Assembly: GCF_018223745.1 (NCBI RefSeq) | Contig: NZ_CP073653.1 | Coordinates: 797,001 to 861,000, forward strand | Reading direction: 5' to 3' | Origin: Clostridium beijerinckii | Lineage (GTDB): Bacteria; Bacillota; Clostridia; Clostridiales; Clostridiaceae | Length of the DNA: 64,000 nt | Program-made: the position numbers and the translations under genes | Notes under the pieces: generated by a model | The model's input: the letters and a program-made list of their open reading frames with translations, nothing else | Database searches by the model: none | What the model was told of the DNA's origin: nothing | Part shown: positions 1-10,643 of the stretch, piece after piece | Numbering within the stretch: the first letter of the stretch is position 1 | Layout: the number at the start of each line of letters is the position of its first letter

Positions 1-1758
1 TTTACGCTTAATGATCAGTCAAAGGCTGATGACGAAAAAGTTAAGGATATTAAAGGTGTGTTGTCTTTAGTAAAAAAGGGCGGTCAATACCAGCTAGTAA
101 TAGGAAATGATGTTGATAAAGTTTATAAGGAAATTATGAAATTTACTAAATTTGATTCATCAAATGAAAAGTGTAAAGATAATAATAATAAAGAAAATAT
201 TGTTAATAGAATGTTAGCAATAATTACGGGTTCAATTGCACCAATGATTCCATTACTAGCAGGAGCTGGAATGGGAAAAGTATTACTTTTAATTTTAAGT
301 ATGTTGGGAATCTTAAGTAAATCAAGTCAAACGTACTATGTGTTGAATTTTATTTTTGATACTGGTTTTTATTTTATGCCAGCATTTGTAGGTTTTTCTG
401 CAGCAAGAATGTTCAATTGTAATCAATATTTAGCAGGATTTATCTGTTTATCAATGCTTCATCCAGAATGGATTTCATTAGTATCAGCAGGAAAAGCAGT
501 ATATTTTTTAGGAATACCGTTAGCGTTGGTCAAGTATTCTTCACAATTGGTAACTGCTATTTTAACAGTGTGGATAATGTCTTATGTTGAAAAATATGTT
601 TATAAATATGTTCCAGATATGATTAAAGTTTTTATGGCACCATTATTAGTTATGTTAATTACTGCACCATTAGCATTTATTGTAATTGGACCAGTAGGTA
701 ATTTTGTTGCACAATGGGTTGCAGATATTATATTATTTGTCCAACAACATTTTGGATTTGTTGCAATTCCAATTTTAGCAGCTGTATATCCATGGCTAGT
801 ATCAATAGGCATGCATAAAGCTTTAAGTCCAATTTGTGTTATGTTAATTGAACAAAATGGTTTTGATCCTGTTACACGTGTTATTGCATTATGTTCTAAT
901 ATTTCTCAGGCTTCAGCATCACTAGCAGTATCGCTAAAAACAAAAGATAGAGAACTTAAGCAGATAGCTTTTTCATCAAGTGTTACAGCATTTTTGGGAG
1001 GAATTACTGAACCAGCAATGTACGGTGTTACTCTTAAGCTTAAAAAGCCAATGTATGCATGTATGATCGGTGGTGCTGCTGGAGGATTATTTGCTGGAAT
1101 AGTTCAATTAAAAGCTTATATTTATGTAACACCAGGGTTATTAAGCTTACCAATGTGGGTATCTGAAGGTAGCAAGGATCTAGTATATGCTATTATTACC
1201 ATGATAATCTCTACAGTAGTAACATTTATTGCTACATTGATTATTGGATTTGATGATCCAGTTAAAGATATTAAAGAAGTGGAACATAAAGAAATTCTAA
1301 ATAAAAGTAATTATGAAAATATATTAGCACCAGTAAAAGGGAAAATTGTTTCTTTAGAAAATGTTGCCGATGAAACTTTTTCTAGTGGTATAATGGGTGC
1401 TGGAATTGCTATTATTCCTAGTGAAGGTAAAGTATATTCTCCAGGTGATGGAATAATTAGTGCTTGTTTTCATACTGGTCATGCTATTGGAATAACAATA
1501 AATGATATTGAATTATTAATTCATGTAGGTATAGATACTGTATCTTTAGAAGGAAAATACTTCAAATTAATGATTTCTCAAGGTCAAACAGTTAAGAAAG
1601 GTGATTTGTTATTGGAATTTGATATTGATAAAATACACGAGGCTGGCTATGATTTAACAACAATGATAATTGTCACTAATAGTAATGACTATATGGAAGT
1701 AGTACAAACTGATAAAAGTATAGTTGACAAAGAAGATGTCATATTGACAGTTATTTAG
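1..1758 (+). CDS. PTS beta-glucoside-type EIIBCA (5' end outside window)
   Basis: Membrane sugar permease of the phosphotransferase system that takes up and phosphorylates a beta-glucoside-like sugar. The frame is open from base 1. The first residues (FTLNDQSKADDEKV...) are the middle of an EIIB domain, so the true start and the phosphorylated Cys lie upstream; the GTG at 58 is not a real start. A long EIIC domain with many membrane helices follows, including the GITEPAMYGV signature. A C-terminal EIIA domain (about the last 160 residues) carries the LIHVGIDTV motif with the phospho-accepting His. The stop is 11 bp before the PHP gene, so the two are probably co-transcribed. No glycosidase follows, unlike most bgl operons. 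Family assignment is firm; the sugar is unknown. Confidence 0.93.
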   Translation, partial: FTLNDQSKADDEKVKDIKGVLSLVKKGGQYQLVIGNDVDKVYKEIMKFTKFDSSNEKCKDNNNKENIVNRMLAIITGSIAPMIPLLAGAGMGKVLLLILSMLGILSKSSQTYYVLNFIFDTGFYFMPAFVGFSAARMFNCNQYLAGFICLSMLHPEWISLVSAGKAVYFLGIPLALVKYSSQLVTAILTVWIMSYVEKYVYKYVPDMIKVFMAPLLVMLITAPLAFIVIGPVGNFVAQWVADIILFVQQHFGFVAIPILAAVYPWLVSIGMHKALSPICVMLIEQNGFDPVTRVIALCSNISQASASLAVSLKTKDRELKQIAFSSSVTAFLGGITEPAMYGVTLKLKKPMYACMIGGAAGGLFAGIVQLKAYIYVTPGLLSLPMWVSEGSKDLVYAIITMIISTVVTFIATLIIGFDDPVKDIKEVEHKEILNKSNYENILAPVKGKIVSLENVADETFSSGIMGAGIAIIPSEGKVYSPGDGIISACFHTGHAIGITINDIELLIHVGIDTVSLEGKYFKLMISQGQTVKKGDLLLEFDIDKIHEAGYDLTTMIIVTNSNDYMEVVQTDKSIVDKEDVILTVI

Positions 1759-1769
1759 GGAGGTCCAAA

Positions 1770-2591
1770 ATGATATATGCTGATTTACATGTACACACAA
1801 ATCATAGTGATGGTATTTGCGAAATTGCTCAGGTCATTGCAATGGCAAAAGAGAAAGGAATTCAAGCATTGGCGATTACGGATCATGATACAGTTGATCA
1901 ATTTGATGAAATCAAGAAGTGTGGAAATAGATTAAATATAGATGTAATTAAGGGAGTTGAAATGAGCTGCTATGATTATGAAGTATTAAAAAAAGTCCAT
2001 ATTATTGGTTTATGGCTTAACGAAGATACACCACATATTAAAAAACTATGTGATGAAACTTTACGATGCCGAGATAATTGTCATCGAGATTTAATTAATG
2101 AACTAATACAAAAGGGATATAAGATTACCTATGAAGATGCTAAAAAATATTCTAAATATAGTATTGTCTTTAAAATGAATATTTTTCAAGCTTTAAAAGA
2201 GAAATATCCCCATGAGATGACTAAGGAAAGATATCGTGAGCTTTTTGCCTCAAAGACATCCAAAGAAACTGATTCAAAGATGGGCTATATTTCAGTTATG
2301 GAAGGTATTAAAGCAATAAAACAAGATGGTGGAATTGCAATAATTGCTCATCCTTGCGAATATAATAATTATGCTGAGATTGAAAAATATGTTGAATATG
2401 GATTACAAGGAATTGAAATTAACCATTCAAAGATGAAGATGATTGATTATCAAAAAACATTAGACTTAGCAACTAAACATAATTTAGTTAAAAGTGGTGG
2501 CAGTGATTTTCATGATCCTAATTTTATTGAATTTGGTCAATTTGGTTTAACTAAGCAACAGTATGAAGAATTAAAGCATAGATCAAGATAA
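1770..2591 (+). CDS. PHP-domain metal-dependent phosphoesterase
   Basis: A 273-residue PHP-family protein, expected to hydrolyse a phosphoester with bound divalent metals in the cytoplasm. Metal-ligand motifs are visible in order: HVHTNHSDG near the N-terminus, ITDHDT around residue 37, an AHP motif in the second half and GGSDFHD near the C-terminus, matching the YciV/RNase AM-like branch. The start is set by GGGAGG about 7 bp upstream, and the gene follows the PTS permease after 11 bp. That pairing suggests action on the imported sugar phosphate or a related phosphoester, but this is inference; the YciV branch also includes nucleotide and oligonucleotide phosphatases. A terminator lies downstream. 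Confidence 0.85.
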   Translation: MIYADLHVHTNHSDGICEIAQVIAMAKEKGIQALAITDHDTVDQFDEIKKCGNRLNIDVIKGVEMSCYDYEVLKKVHIIGLWLNEDTPHIKKLCDETLRCRDNCHRDLINELIQKGYKITYEDAKKYSKYSIVFKMNIFQALKEKYPHEMTKERYRELFASKTSKETDSKMGYISVMEGIKAIKQDGGIAIIAHPCEYNNYAEIEKYVEYGLQGIEINHSKMKMIDYQKTLDLATKHNLVKSGGSDFHDPNFIEFGQFGLTKQQYEELKHRSR

Positions 2592-2716
2592 TTTTTAATT
2601 ATTTCTATGGATTATAGGTAATGAGCACAAGCGTTGTTGATGTGTAATCTATTTTGAATTAAAATATGATACGGTTTTTGGTGGATTTCAAAGGTCACGC
2701 TTCGCCTCCACCATGA

Positions 2717-2748
2717 AACCCACGACAATTTGTCGTGGGTTATTTTAA
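2717..2748 (+). terminator. Rho-independent terminator after the PTS/PHP operon
   Basis: An 11-bp stem (AACCCACGACA / TGTCGTGGGTT) with a 3-nt loop is followed by TATTTTAATTT. It is preceded by a smaller GGTGGA/TCCACC hairpin at about 2680-2712. It is one of several terminators here that begin ATGAAACCCAC. Nothing else is seen between 2592 and 2898. Confidence 0.85.
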
Positions 2749-2898
2749 TTTGTGTAATTCATAGCGAAGCTGTAGTTTATTAGCTGATAAAAGTTTAGTA
2801 AAGAAGTAGTTAACAAGAAGATTACATCTATATAATGTTTAAAAATATAGACATCTTATAGCATTGTTAGAAGAATCAATTGTATTTATTTTATATTT

Positions 2899-3789
2899 TT
2901 AAAAAATGAGCATTAATAATGGAATGGTTACAAAAGAGAATATTGTGGAGAGAAACATTCCTTTAGTTACCAATTCAACGTTACCATTATAGTCTGAACA
3001 AAGCATTGATACATTTCCGGCAGTAGGTAGTCCACATAAAATTACTGTAACACCTATTATTACTGGGTCATTTACGAAATTATGTAATATTATCCATGTT
3101 AATAAAGGATACACTAAAATTTTTAGAATAGTATAAATATAAATCTTTTTATCTGTGAAAATGCTAGTAATTTTTACACTAGCTAAGATAGAACCTATTA
3201 TTATCATAGCTAATGGAGTAGTAATAGATCCTATATTTTTCAATATAATGGTAATAAATTCATTCATAGGTATTTCAAATATAAAAATTAATAATGTGGC
3301 CAGAGCTGAAATAATACCTGGATTAAGTAGATTTTTTAATTGAACTTTACTTGAGTTATTCTCCTTTTGTAAAATAGAAACTCCATGTGAAAATAAACTA
3401 ATATTAAATACCATCATGAAAATTGATACATACAATACATACTTATTGCCATATATACTTGAGATAATAGGAATTCCCATGAAACCTAGATTACTGTAAT
3501 TTAACATTAATTCATAAGTTCTTTCTAACTTTAAAATTTTTACTATAAGAATACTTATAAATGGAGTTGCTAGAAATATTGATATAGCAACTAATAGTAC
3601 TTTAAAAGTACTCATTTTGTCTCCGATATTTTGTCCAATAGCAGAACTGAGGATTGTAGCTGGAATTGCAATATTTGTAATAAACTTTGAAAAATATTTA
3701 TCACTTATATTATCCATAATTTTTGTGATCTTTGCTAAATAGCCTACTGCCATGAGTCCAAATAACAATATCATTTGGGAAATAATCAT
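2899..3789 (-). CDS. AEC-family (auxin efflux carrier-type) membrane transporter
   Basis: A 296-residue, very hydrophobic protein with about ten predicted membrane helices in two halves, typical length for the AEC family of Pfam Mem_trans permeases. These export or exchange organic acids or amino-acid-like compounds. Visible family features are the N-terminal GLMAVGYLAKITKIM and the C-terminal half with GLPTAGNVSMLCSDY. The ATG is preceded by AAAGGAAAG. It lies downstream of the broken nitrilase gene on the same strand with a 274-bp gap, so the two may once have formed one unit. The substrate cannot be read from sequence. Confidence 0.85.
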   Translation of the reverse strand: MIISQMILLFGLMAVGYLAKITKIMDNISDKYFSKFITNIAIPATILSSAIGQNIGDKMSTFKVLLVAISIFLATPFISILIVKILKLERTYELMLNYSNLGFMGIPIISSIYGNKYVLYVSIFMMVFNISLFSHGVSILQKENNSSKVQLKNLLNPGIISALATLLIFIFEIPMNEFITIILKNIGSITTPLAMIIIGSILASVKITSIFTDKKIYIYTILKILVYPLLTWIILHNFVNDPVIIGVTVILCGLPTAGNVSMLCSDYNGNVELVTKGMFLSTIFSFVTIPLLMLIF

Positions 3790-4063
3790 AATTAAAGTCT
3801 TTCCTTTCTAAATTTTGTGCATAAATATTCGTTTCTATATAGTGTTTATCATAAAATAAAAGGCATTCGGATTATTGCCAAACGCTTTTATTTGATTAAA
3901 TTATAAAATATATATAAGAAAAAACCAAACAGAAAAAAGTTAATGAGGTTCAACTAAATAGTTGATTTGTTACTATGGACTTATCCACTCTATATGTATC
4001 AAGATTTAATGTGATAAAAATTGATGGTTTGTCCATACTTGGCTTAAAAATTAAGTAGTGTAG
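3790..4063. other. Intergenic gap with an imperfect hairpin (3857-3895)
   Basis: An imperfect stem around AAAAGGCATTCGG / CCAAACGCTTTT lies between the nitrilase and AEC genes. A related arm (AAAAAAGGCGTCCGGATTA) occurs upstream of the nitrilase at about 5135-5153, where it is cut by an IS-end sequence. It may be a weak terminator or processing hairpin. Confidence 0.35.
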
Positions 4064-5073
4064 TTAAATCTTTTTAAGTTCTTCATAAGTTATAATTTCG
4101 TCGGTGCTGGATCCTAATTTTTTAACAGGAGGTTGTGGATTTTGATTAAAATTCATGCTAAGACTTTTGTTAGAGTAATGTCCTGCTGGATCAATTTGAT
4201 ATTTACATTCTATGATCTTCTCCAAGTCTATATCGGCATAAACAATACCTTCTTGATCTGCTGGAAGTTGATTACTTATAATCTTTCCGTTAGGTCCTAT
4301 AATACATGCATTTCCGCCGCCAGTAGCAACTAAACTACCATAGGCTTCCCTTTGTGCATCAACAGTACAGATTTTTTCAAGGATTTCCTTAGTATGAATC
4401 TGAGTACTCATAATAACAAATGATTGTGTAGCTAATGCATGATATTGACTTGATGCTAAATTTGGAGGTGTTGAAACCAAAGCTTCATCTCCAGGGAAAA
4501 ATGCTGGCCAAGAACCAACATGAACTTGCTCATTTTGTGAATTCATTGCCATAATGTTTAGTGGTACCCAATGTTCCCAACATTGTAATCCACCTAAATT
4601 TCCAATCTCTGTTTTGAAGCAAGGCATCATACTTCCGTCACCTTCGCCCCAAATAAGTCTCTCTCCTCCGGATGGTCTCATCTTACGATGTTTTCCAATT
4701 AAATCCCCTTGTGGATTAAACCAAAGTTGTGTGAGATATAAGGAACCACCATCTAATTCATTAACGGAAACACAAACATAAATATTATTTTTTCTAGCTG
4801 TTTCGCTCAATTTTTGTACAGCTATGCTAGGAATTTCAACGGAGTTTTTGTAAAGTTCTGCATATAAAGATGATCCAGTACCTGGATCACTTAGCCATAC
4901 CCACCAAGGGTATCCAGGTATAAAAGCTTCAGGAAATCCAATTAATTTAGCTCCATTTTCTGCAGCCTCAGTAATTATTGAACAAGTTTTTTCAATTGTA
5001 GCATCTAAATCAAGATAAACTGGTGCTGCTTGAACTGCGCAGCCACTTTGAATTTAGGATAATTTCTTACCAT
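4064..5073 (-). pseudogene. Nitrilase-family carbon-nitrogen hydrolase, frameshifted near its start
   Basis: A nitrilase/cyanide-hydratase family enzyme with the three catalytic positions visible: Glu in FPEAFIPGY, Lys in KHRKMRPS and Cys in LGGLQCWEHW. The expected start is the ATG at 5073 (MVRNYPKFKVA). Immediately afterwards, at 5039-5040, two extra bases (a GC duplication in GCTGCGCAGTT) shift the frame. The rest then reads AVQAAPVYLDL... in another frame down to 4064. The only longish ORF from a usable start codon begins with TTG at 4810 and would lack the catalytic Glu. The gene is therefore probably inactive unless the extra bases are a sequencing error or frameshifting occurs. Full length would be about 335 residues, normal for the family. 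Confidence 0.82.
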
Positions 5074-5604
5074 ATTTTAAAACCTCTTTCTTTCTTAAAT
5101 TTATATAACAGTTTCAGTATATTGAATATAAAATAAAAAAGGCGTCCGGATTATGATATGCTCCCTTTATAGTAGACAGTTAAAATAATAAAACTGTTTC
5201 TATAAAGGGGGTATTTTATTTTGGGAGGATTTATATATAAATGCTATGATTTACAGAATGCATAGATGAATAGTAGATTCTATTATTCATGTGTAAAATT
5301 ATAGAAAAAACAAGAAGTATTAGATATAATAAAAAGAGTAGAATGATACAAAAGAATTTATGGGATGGAGATACACATGGAAAAAGAATATTCAGAATTA
5401 CTCCCTTTTACGGCTGATACAAATGGGTTTGATAAAGTGCTCATTCCTCTAAATAGGTGTAGTCCACTCGCCTTCACATGATTTGTAGTTAGCTGTTATC
5501 CCTACGAATAAAGAATATAAAATAAATTCGCTCAAAGCCAAGAATCAATAAAATTTCATTGCATTTTGTGCATTGAGCGAAGCGCGAAAGGAATGGTTAT
5601 AAAA
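5074..5604. other. Gene-poor region: half terminator, IS end, possible coding remnant
   Basis: This 530-bp stretch holds a terminator-like left arm (about 5135-5153) directly joined to an IS-end palindrome (5159-5218). It also has a short open stretch from the ATG at about 5379 (MEKEYSELLPFTADTNGFDK...) ending after about 34 codons, which looks like a gene remnant but is not recognised. A 9-bp perfect inverted repeat TTCGCTCAA (5528-5536) / TTGAGCGAA (5573-5581) lies just upstream of the barnase gene. Confidence 0.5.
5159..5218 (+). repeat. Solitary 60-bp palindromic IS end (same as end of the IS at 32364-34027)
   Basis: These 60 bases match, essentially base for base, the transposase-proximal end of the IS3-family element in this window (reverse complement of about 33969-34027), from TGCTCCC to just before the transposase ATG. 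The unit is a near-perfect hairpin: CCCTTTATAGTAGACAGTT / AAACTGTTTCTATAAAGGG. No transposase sequence follows. It is either a deletion remnant of the IS or a MITE-like copy of its palindromic end. Confidence 0.8.
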
Positions 5605-6126
5605 ATGAAAAAAATATTTATACAGAAGATTTCTGCTGTTTTTATACTTTTACTTATGTTCATAGGTTTATTTGGATGTGCAGCAACAAATAAAACTGCT
5701 GCAAATAAGCAGCAGGATAACAATGTGGAAGCTACAAAATCAGAAGATAAAAAGATAGATTCTAGCCAAGATGGGGATTCAAAGAATAAAAAAATTATTA
5801 ATGATTTTCAAGGCGTTGCAGATTATATACATAAAAATGGAACTTTGCCTGAAAATTTTATAACAAAAGCGCAGGCTAATAAACTTGGATGGAAGCCAGG
5901 AGACGATCTTAGCAAAGTAGCCCCTGGTAAAAGCATAGGGGGAGATATTTTTAAGAATGCTGAAAAATCTCTACCAGATGCGCCTAATAGAATTTGGCAT
6001 GAATGCGATATTAATTATAATGGAGGACATCGTGGGGATGATAGGATTCTTTATTCAAATGATGGATTAATTTACTCTACCTCAGATCATTATAAAACAT
6101 TCAAATTATTATATAAAGGAAAGTAG
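5605..6126 (+). CDS. Barnase-family ribonuclease with lipoprotein signal
   Basis: A guanyl-preferring RNase of the barnase (microbial RNase N1/T1) family. From the ATG at 5605 the 173-residue product has a signal peptide ending in a lipobox (LFGC, Cys25), a charged linker (26-60) and a barnase domain (about 62-173). All barnase catalytic residues have counterparts: Lys88 (barnase K27), Glu133 (E73), Arg143 (R83), Arg147 (R87) and His162 (H102), within motifs APGKSIGGDIF and DHYKTF. The start was chosen by AAAGGA upstream; an in-frame ATG at 5593 is possible. Classical barnase is freely secreted, so a lipid anchor is notable. The barstar gene follows after about 21 bp, as expected for a toxic RNase. 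Confidence 0.93.
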   Translation: MKKIFIQKISAVFILLLMFIGLFGCAATNKTAANKQQDNNVEATKSEDKKIDSSQDGDSKNKKIINDFQGVADYIHKNGTLPENFITKAQANKLGWKPGDDLSKVAPGKSIGGDIFKNAEKSLPDAPNRIWHECDINYNGGHRGDDRILYSNDGLIYSTSDHYKTFKLLYKGK

Positions 6127-6147
6127 TTTTTTAAGGATGTGAATAGC

Positions 6148-6432
6148 TTGAATAAAGTAGTAATACAAGGCAGTAAGCTTACGGATAGAAATATGTTACA
6201 CCAAATTTTAAAACAGGAATTAAAGCTTCCTGCTCATTACGGTGAAAACTTAGATGCACTATGGGATTGTCTAACTGCTGATGTTCAATTGCCAGTTACA
6301 ATTGAATGGGTTGACTTTCAAAAAAGTAAAGACTTATTAGGTGATTATGCTGAAAATACATTAGAAATTTTTAATGAAGCTGAAAAATTTACTGGAGGAA
6401 AACTTAAGATAAAAATTATTTCCAACTTTTAA
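6148..6432 (+). CDS. Barstar-family ribonuclease inhibitor
   Basis: Cytoplasmic inhibitor that binds the active site of the upstream barnase. The product is 94 residues with the barstar core YGENLDALWDCLT; Asp36, Asp40 and Glu77 correspond to the barnase-contacting residues D35, D39 and E76 of classical barstar. The start is taken as TTG at 6148 (LNKVVIQG, aligning with barstar MKKAVING), about 10 bp after AAGGA. An in-frame GTG at 6139 is nearly on top of that site and fits less well. Immediate coupling to the RNase gene supports an effector/immunity pair. Confidence 0.93.
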   Translation: MNKVVIQGSKLTDRNMLHQILKQELKLPAHYGENLDALWDCLTADVQLPVTIEWVDFQKSKDLLGDYAENTLEIFNEAEKFTGGKLKIKIISNF

Positions 6433-6458
6433 TTGACTCAAACTTATATCTATCTTGA

Positions 6459-6487
6459 TTGAAAAAAACGTTATCAATTGATATAAT
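6459..6487 (+). promoter_or_regulatory. Promoter of the RpiR-family regulator gene
   Basis: TTGAAA (6459-6464), a 17-bp spacer and TATAAT (6482-6487) lie just upstream of the regulator. The -35 region sits in ATTGAAAAAAACGTT, which resembles one arm of the palindrome before the PTS gene (ATTGCAAAAAAACATT), suggesting shared control by the RpiR protein. Confidence 0.7.
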
Positions 6488-6519
6488 GTAGGCAATAGTC
6501 CAATGGAAGGAAGTATTAT

Positions 6520-7263
6520 ATGTTCAGTTATAGTCAAATCAAAAGTCTTAATGATTTAGAAATTTCTGTTTATAATTATATTATGGATAATAAAGACAAG
6601 GTCCGATATATGAAAATAAGGGAATTAGCAGTTGAATCTCATGTATCAACAACAACCATATTAAATTTCTGCAAAAAAGTAGGTTGTAGTGGTTATTCAG
6701 AGTTTAAACTAAAATTTAAATTATTTATAGAAGAAAAAGAAATTAAAAAAGTAAGTGAAGATAATACAGAGATAATTGATTTTTTTAAGAAAACAAATAC
6801 TGAAGAATATGATGAGAAGATAGAGGAAATTGTAAAAGCTATATTAAAGGCAAAGAGAACTATTTTTATAGGAAGTAGCATGTCAGGAATTGTAGCAAGA
6901 TATGGAGCAAGATATCTATCAAGTGTTGGGCAATTTAGTTTATGCATTGATGATCCGTATTACCCGACTACAGGTAAGTTTTATGAAAATTCAGTTGTGA
7001 TAGTATGTTCTGTGTCTGGTGAATCAAAAGATATTATAGGCCATATAAATAGATTTAAAAAAGATAATTGCTGTATTGTTAGTATTACTAACACTGAAAA
7101 TTGCACTATAGCAAAAATGTCTGATTATAATATCCCATATTATGTGCCATATGTTAAAGTAGGAATATATGATATTACAACTCAAATTCCAATAATCAGT
7201 ATAATAGAAAGAATTGGAAGGAAACTACAAAATCGTCGAGAAGAATCTATACAAGATGAGTAA
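6520..7263 (+). CDS. MurR/RpiR-family transcriptional regulator
   Basis: A 247-residue DNA-binding regulator with an N-terminal HTH_6 domain (about 1-77; IRELAVESHVSTTTILNFCKKVG) and a C-terminal SIS sugar-phosphate-binding domain (about 95-230; FIGSSMSGIVARYG, VIVCSVSGESKD). RpiR proteins sense sugar phosphates. This one precedes a PTS permease and 6-phospho-beta-glucosidase, so it most likely controls that operon in response to the phospho-sugar. It has its own promoter, and the operator-like arms at 6459-6475 and 7416-7477 support auto- and operon control. Confidence 0.9.
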   Translation: MFSYSQIKSLNDLEISVYNYIMDNKDKVRYMKIRELAVESHVSTTTILNFCKKVGCSGYSEFKLKFKLFIEEKEIKKVSEDNTEIIDFFKKTNTEEYDEKIEEIVKAILKAKRTIFIGSSMSGIVARYGARYLSSVGQFSLCIDDPYYPTTGKFYENSVVIVCSVSGESKDIIGHINRFKKDNCCIVSITNTENCTIAKMSDYNIPYYVPYVKVGIYDITTQIPIISIIERIGRKLQNRREESIQDE

Positions 7264-7299
7264 ATAGCTATGCGCAAAAAATAAGAGTATTTTACATAG

Positions 7300-7349
7300 G
7301 GCTTTATTGATTTGAAGTTTTTAACTCAAGTTGATAAAGCTTATTTTAA
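7300..7349 (+). terminator. Rho-independent terminator after the RpiR gene
   Basis: A stem of about 15-17 bp with G-U wobbles (GCTTTATTGATTTGA / TCAAGTTGATAAAGC) is followed by a T-rich tract ending TACTTTTTTG. It separates the regulator from the PTS operon, which has its own promoter. Confidence 0.75.
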
Positions 7350-7415
7350 TTACTTTTTTGTTTGTTAATCACAGTTTTTAAATATATGAAATGTCAAGAA
7401 TACATTTCGATTTTA

Positions 7416-7482
7416 ATTGCAAAAAAACATTTTGTTTTTTTGCAATAACAAATTATTAAAAAACAGACATGTTTTTTATAAT
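7416..7482 (+). promoter_or_regulatory. Tandem palindromes overlapping the PTS-operon -10 (likely RpiR operators)
   Basis: The first palindrome (7416-7446) has perfect 14-bp arms ATTGCAAAAAAACA / TGTTTTTTTGCAAT around a 3-nt loop. The second (7458-7477) is AAAAAACA-GACA-TGTTTTTT and abuts TATAAT at 7477-7482. Both share the AAAAAACA...TGTTTTTT core. No good -35 is seen, consistent with a regulated promoter. Operator function is inferred from position and symmetry. Confidence 0.65.
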
Positions 7483-7574
7483 GGTTTACATAGTGACAGA
7501 ATAAGCTTTTTCAATTAATATTAAGATACATTCAATAGCTATTCGAAAATAATAAATATAAGTGAGGTAATAAA

Positions 7575-10419
<2,845 letters not shown>

Positions 10420-10454
10420 GAAATTTAAAGTTTACGCTGCACTGTAACTATAAA

Positions 10455-10495
10455 GCCCAAGACAATATTTATTAGTATTGTCTTGGGTTATTTTA
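10455..10495 (+). terminator. Rho-independent terminator after the GH1 gene
   Basis: Stem CCCAAGACAAT / ATTGTCTTGGG with a 10-nt loop, followed by TTATTTTAGTTT. Confidence 0.85.
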
Positions 10496-10643
10496 GTTTA
10501 TAGATATTAAGAGAATGACATCACTATAAAAAACATATTAAAAAGTAGCAATAGAAAAGTATTTTAGAATTAGTAAAGGTAAATTATATCTAAATGACAC
10601 AGGCTTTTATTAAAAATATTGATATCATTTTTAATTTTATATC

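Noticed and set aside
4554..4781. 75-codon plus-strand ORF in the nitrilase locus
   Set aside because: Antisense shadow of the nitrilase frame, which has clear catalytic motifs.
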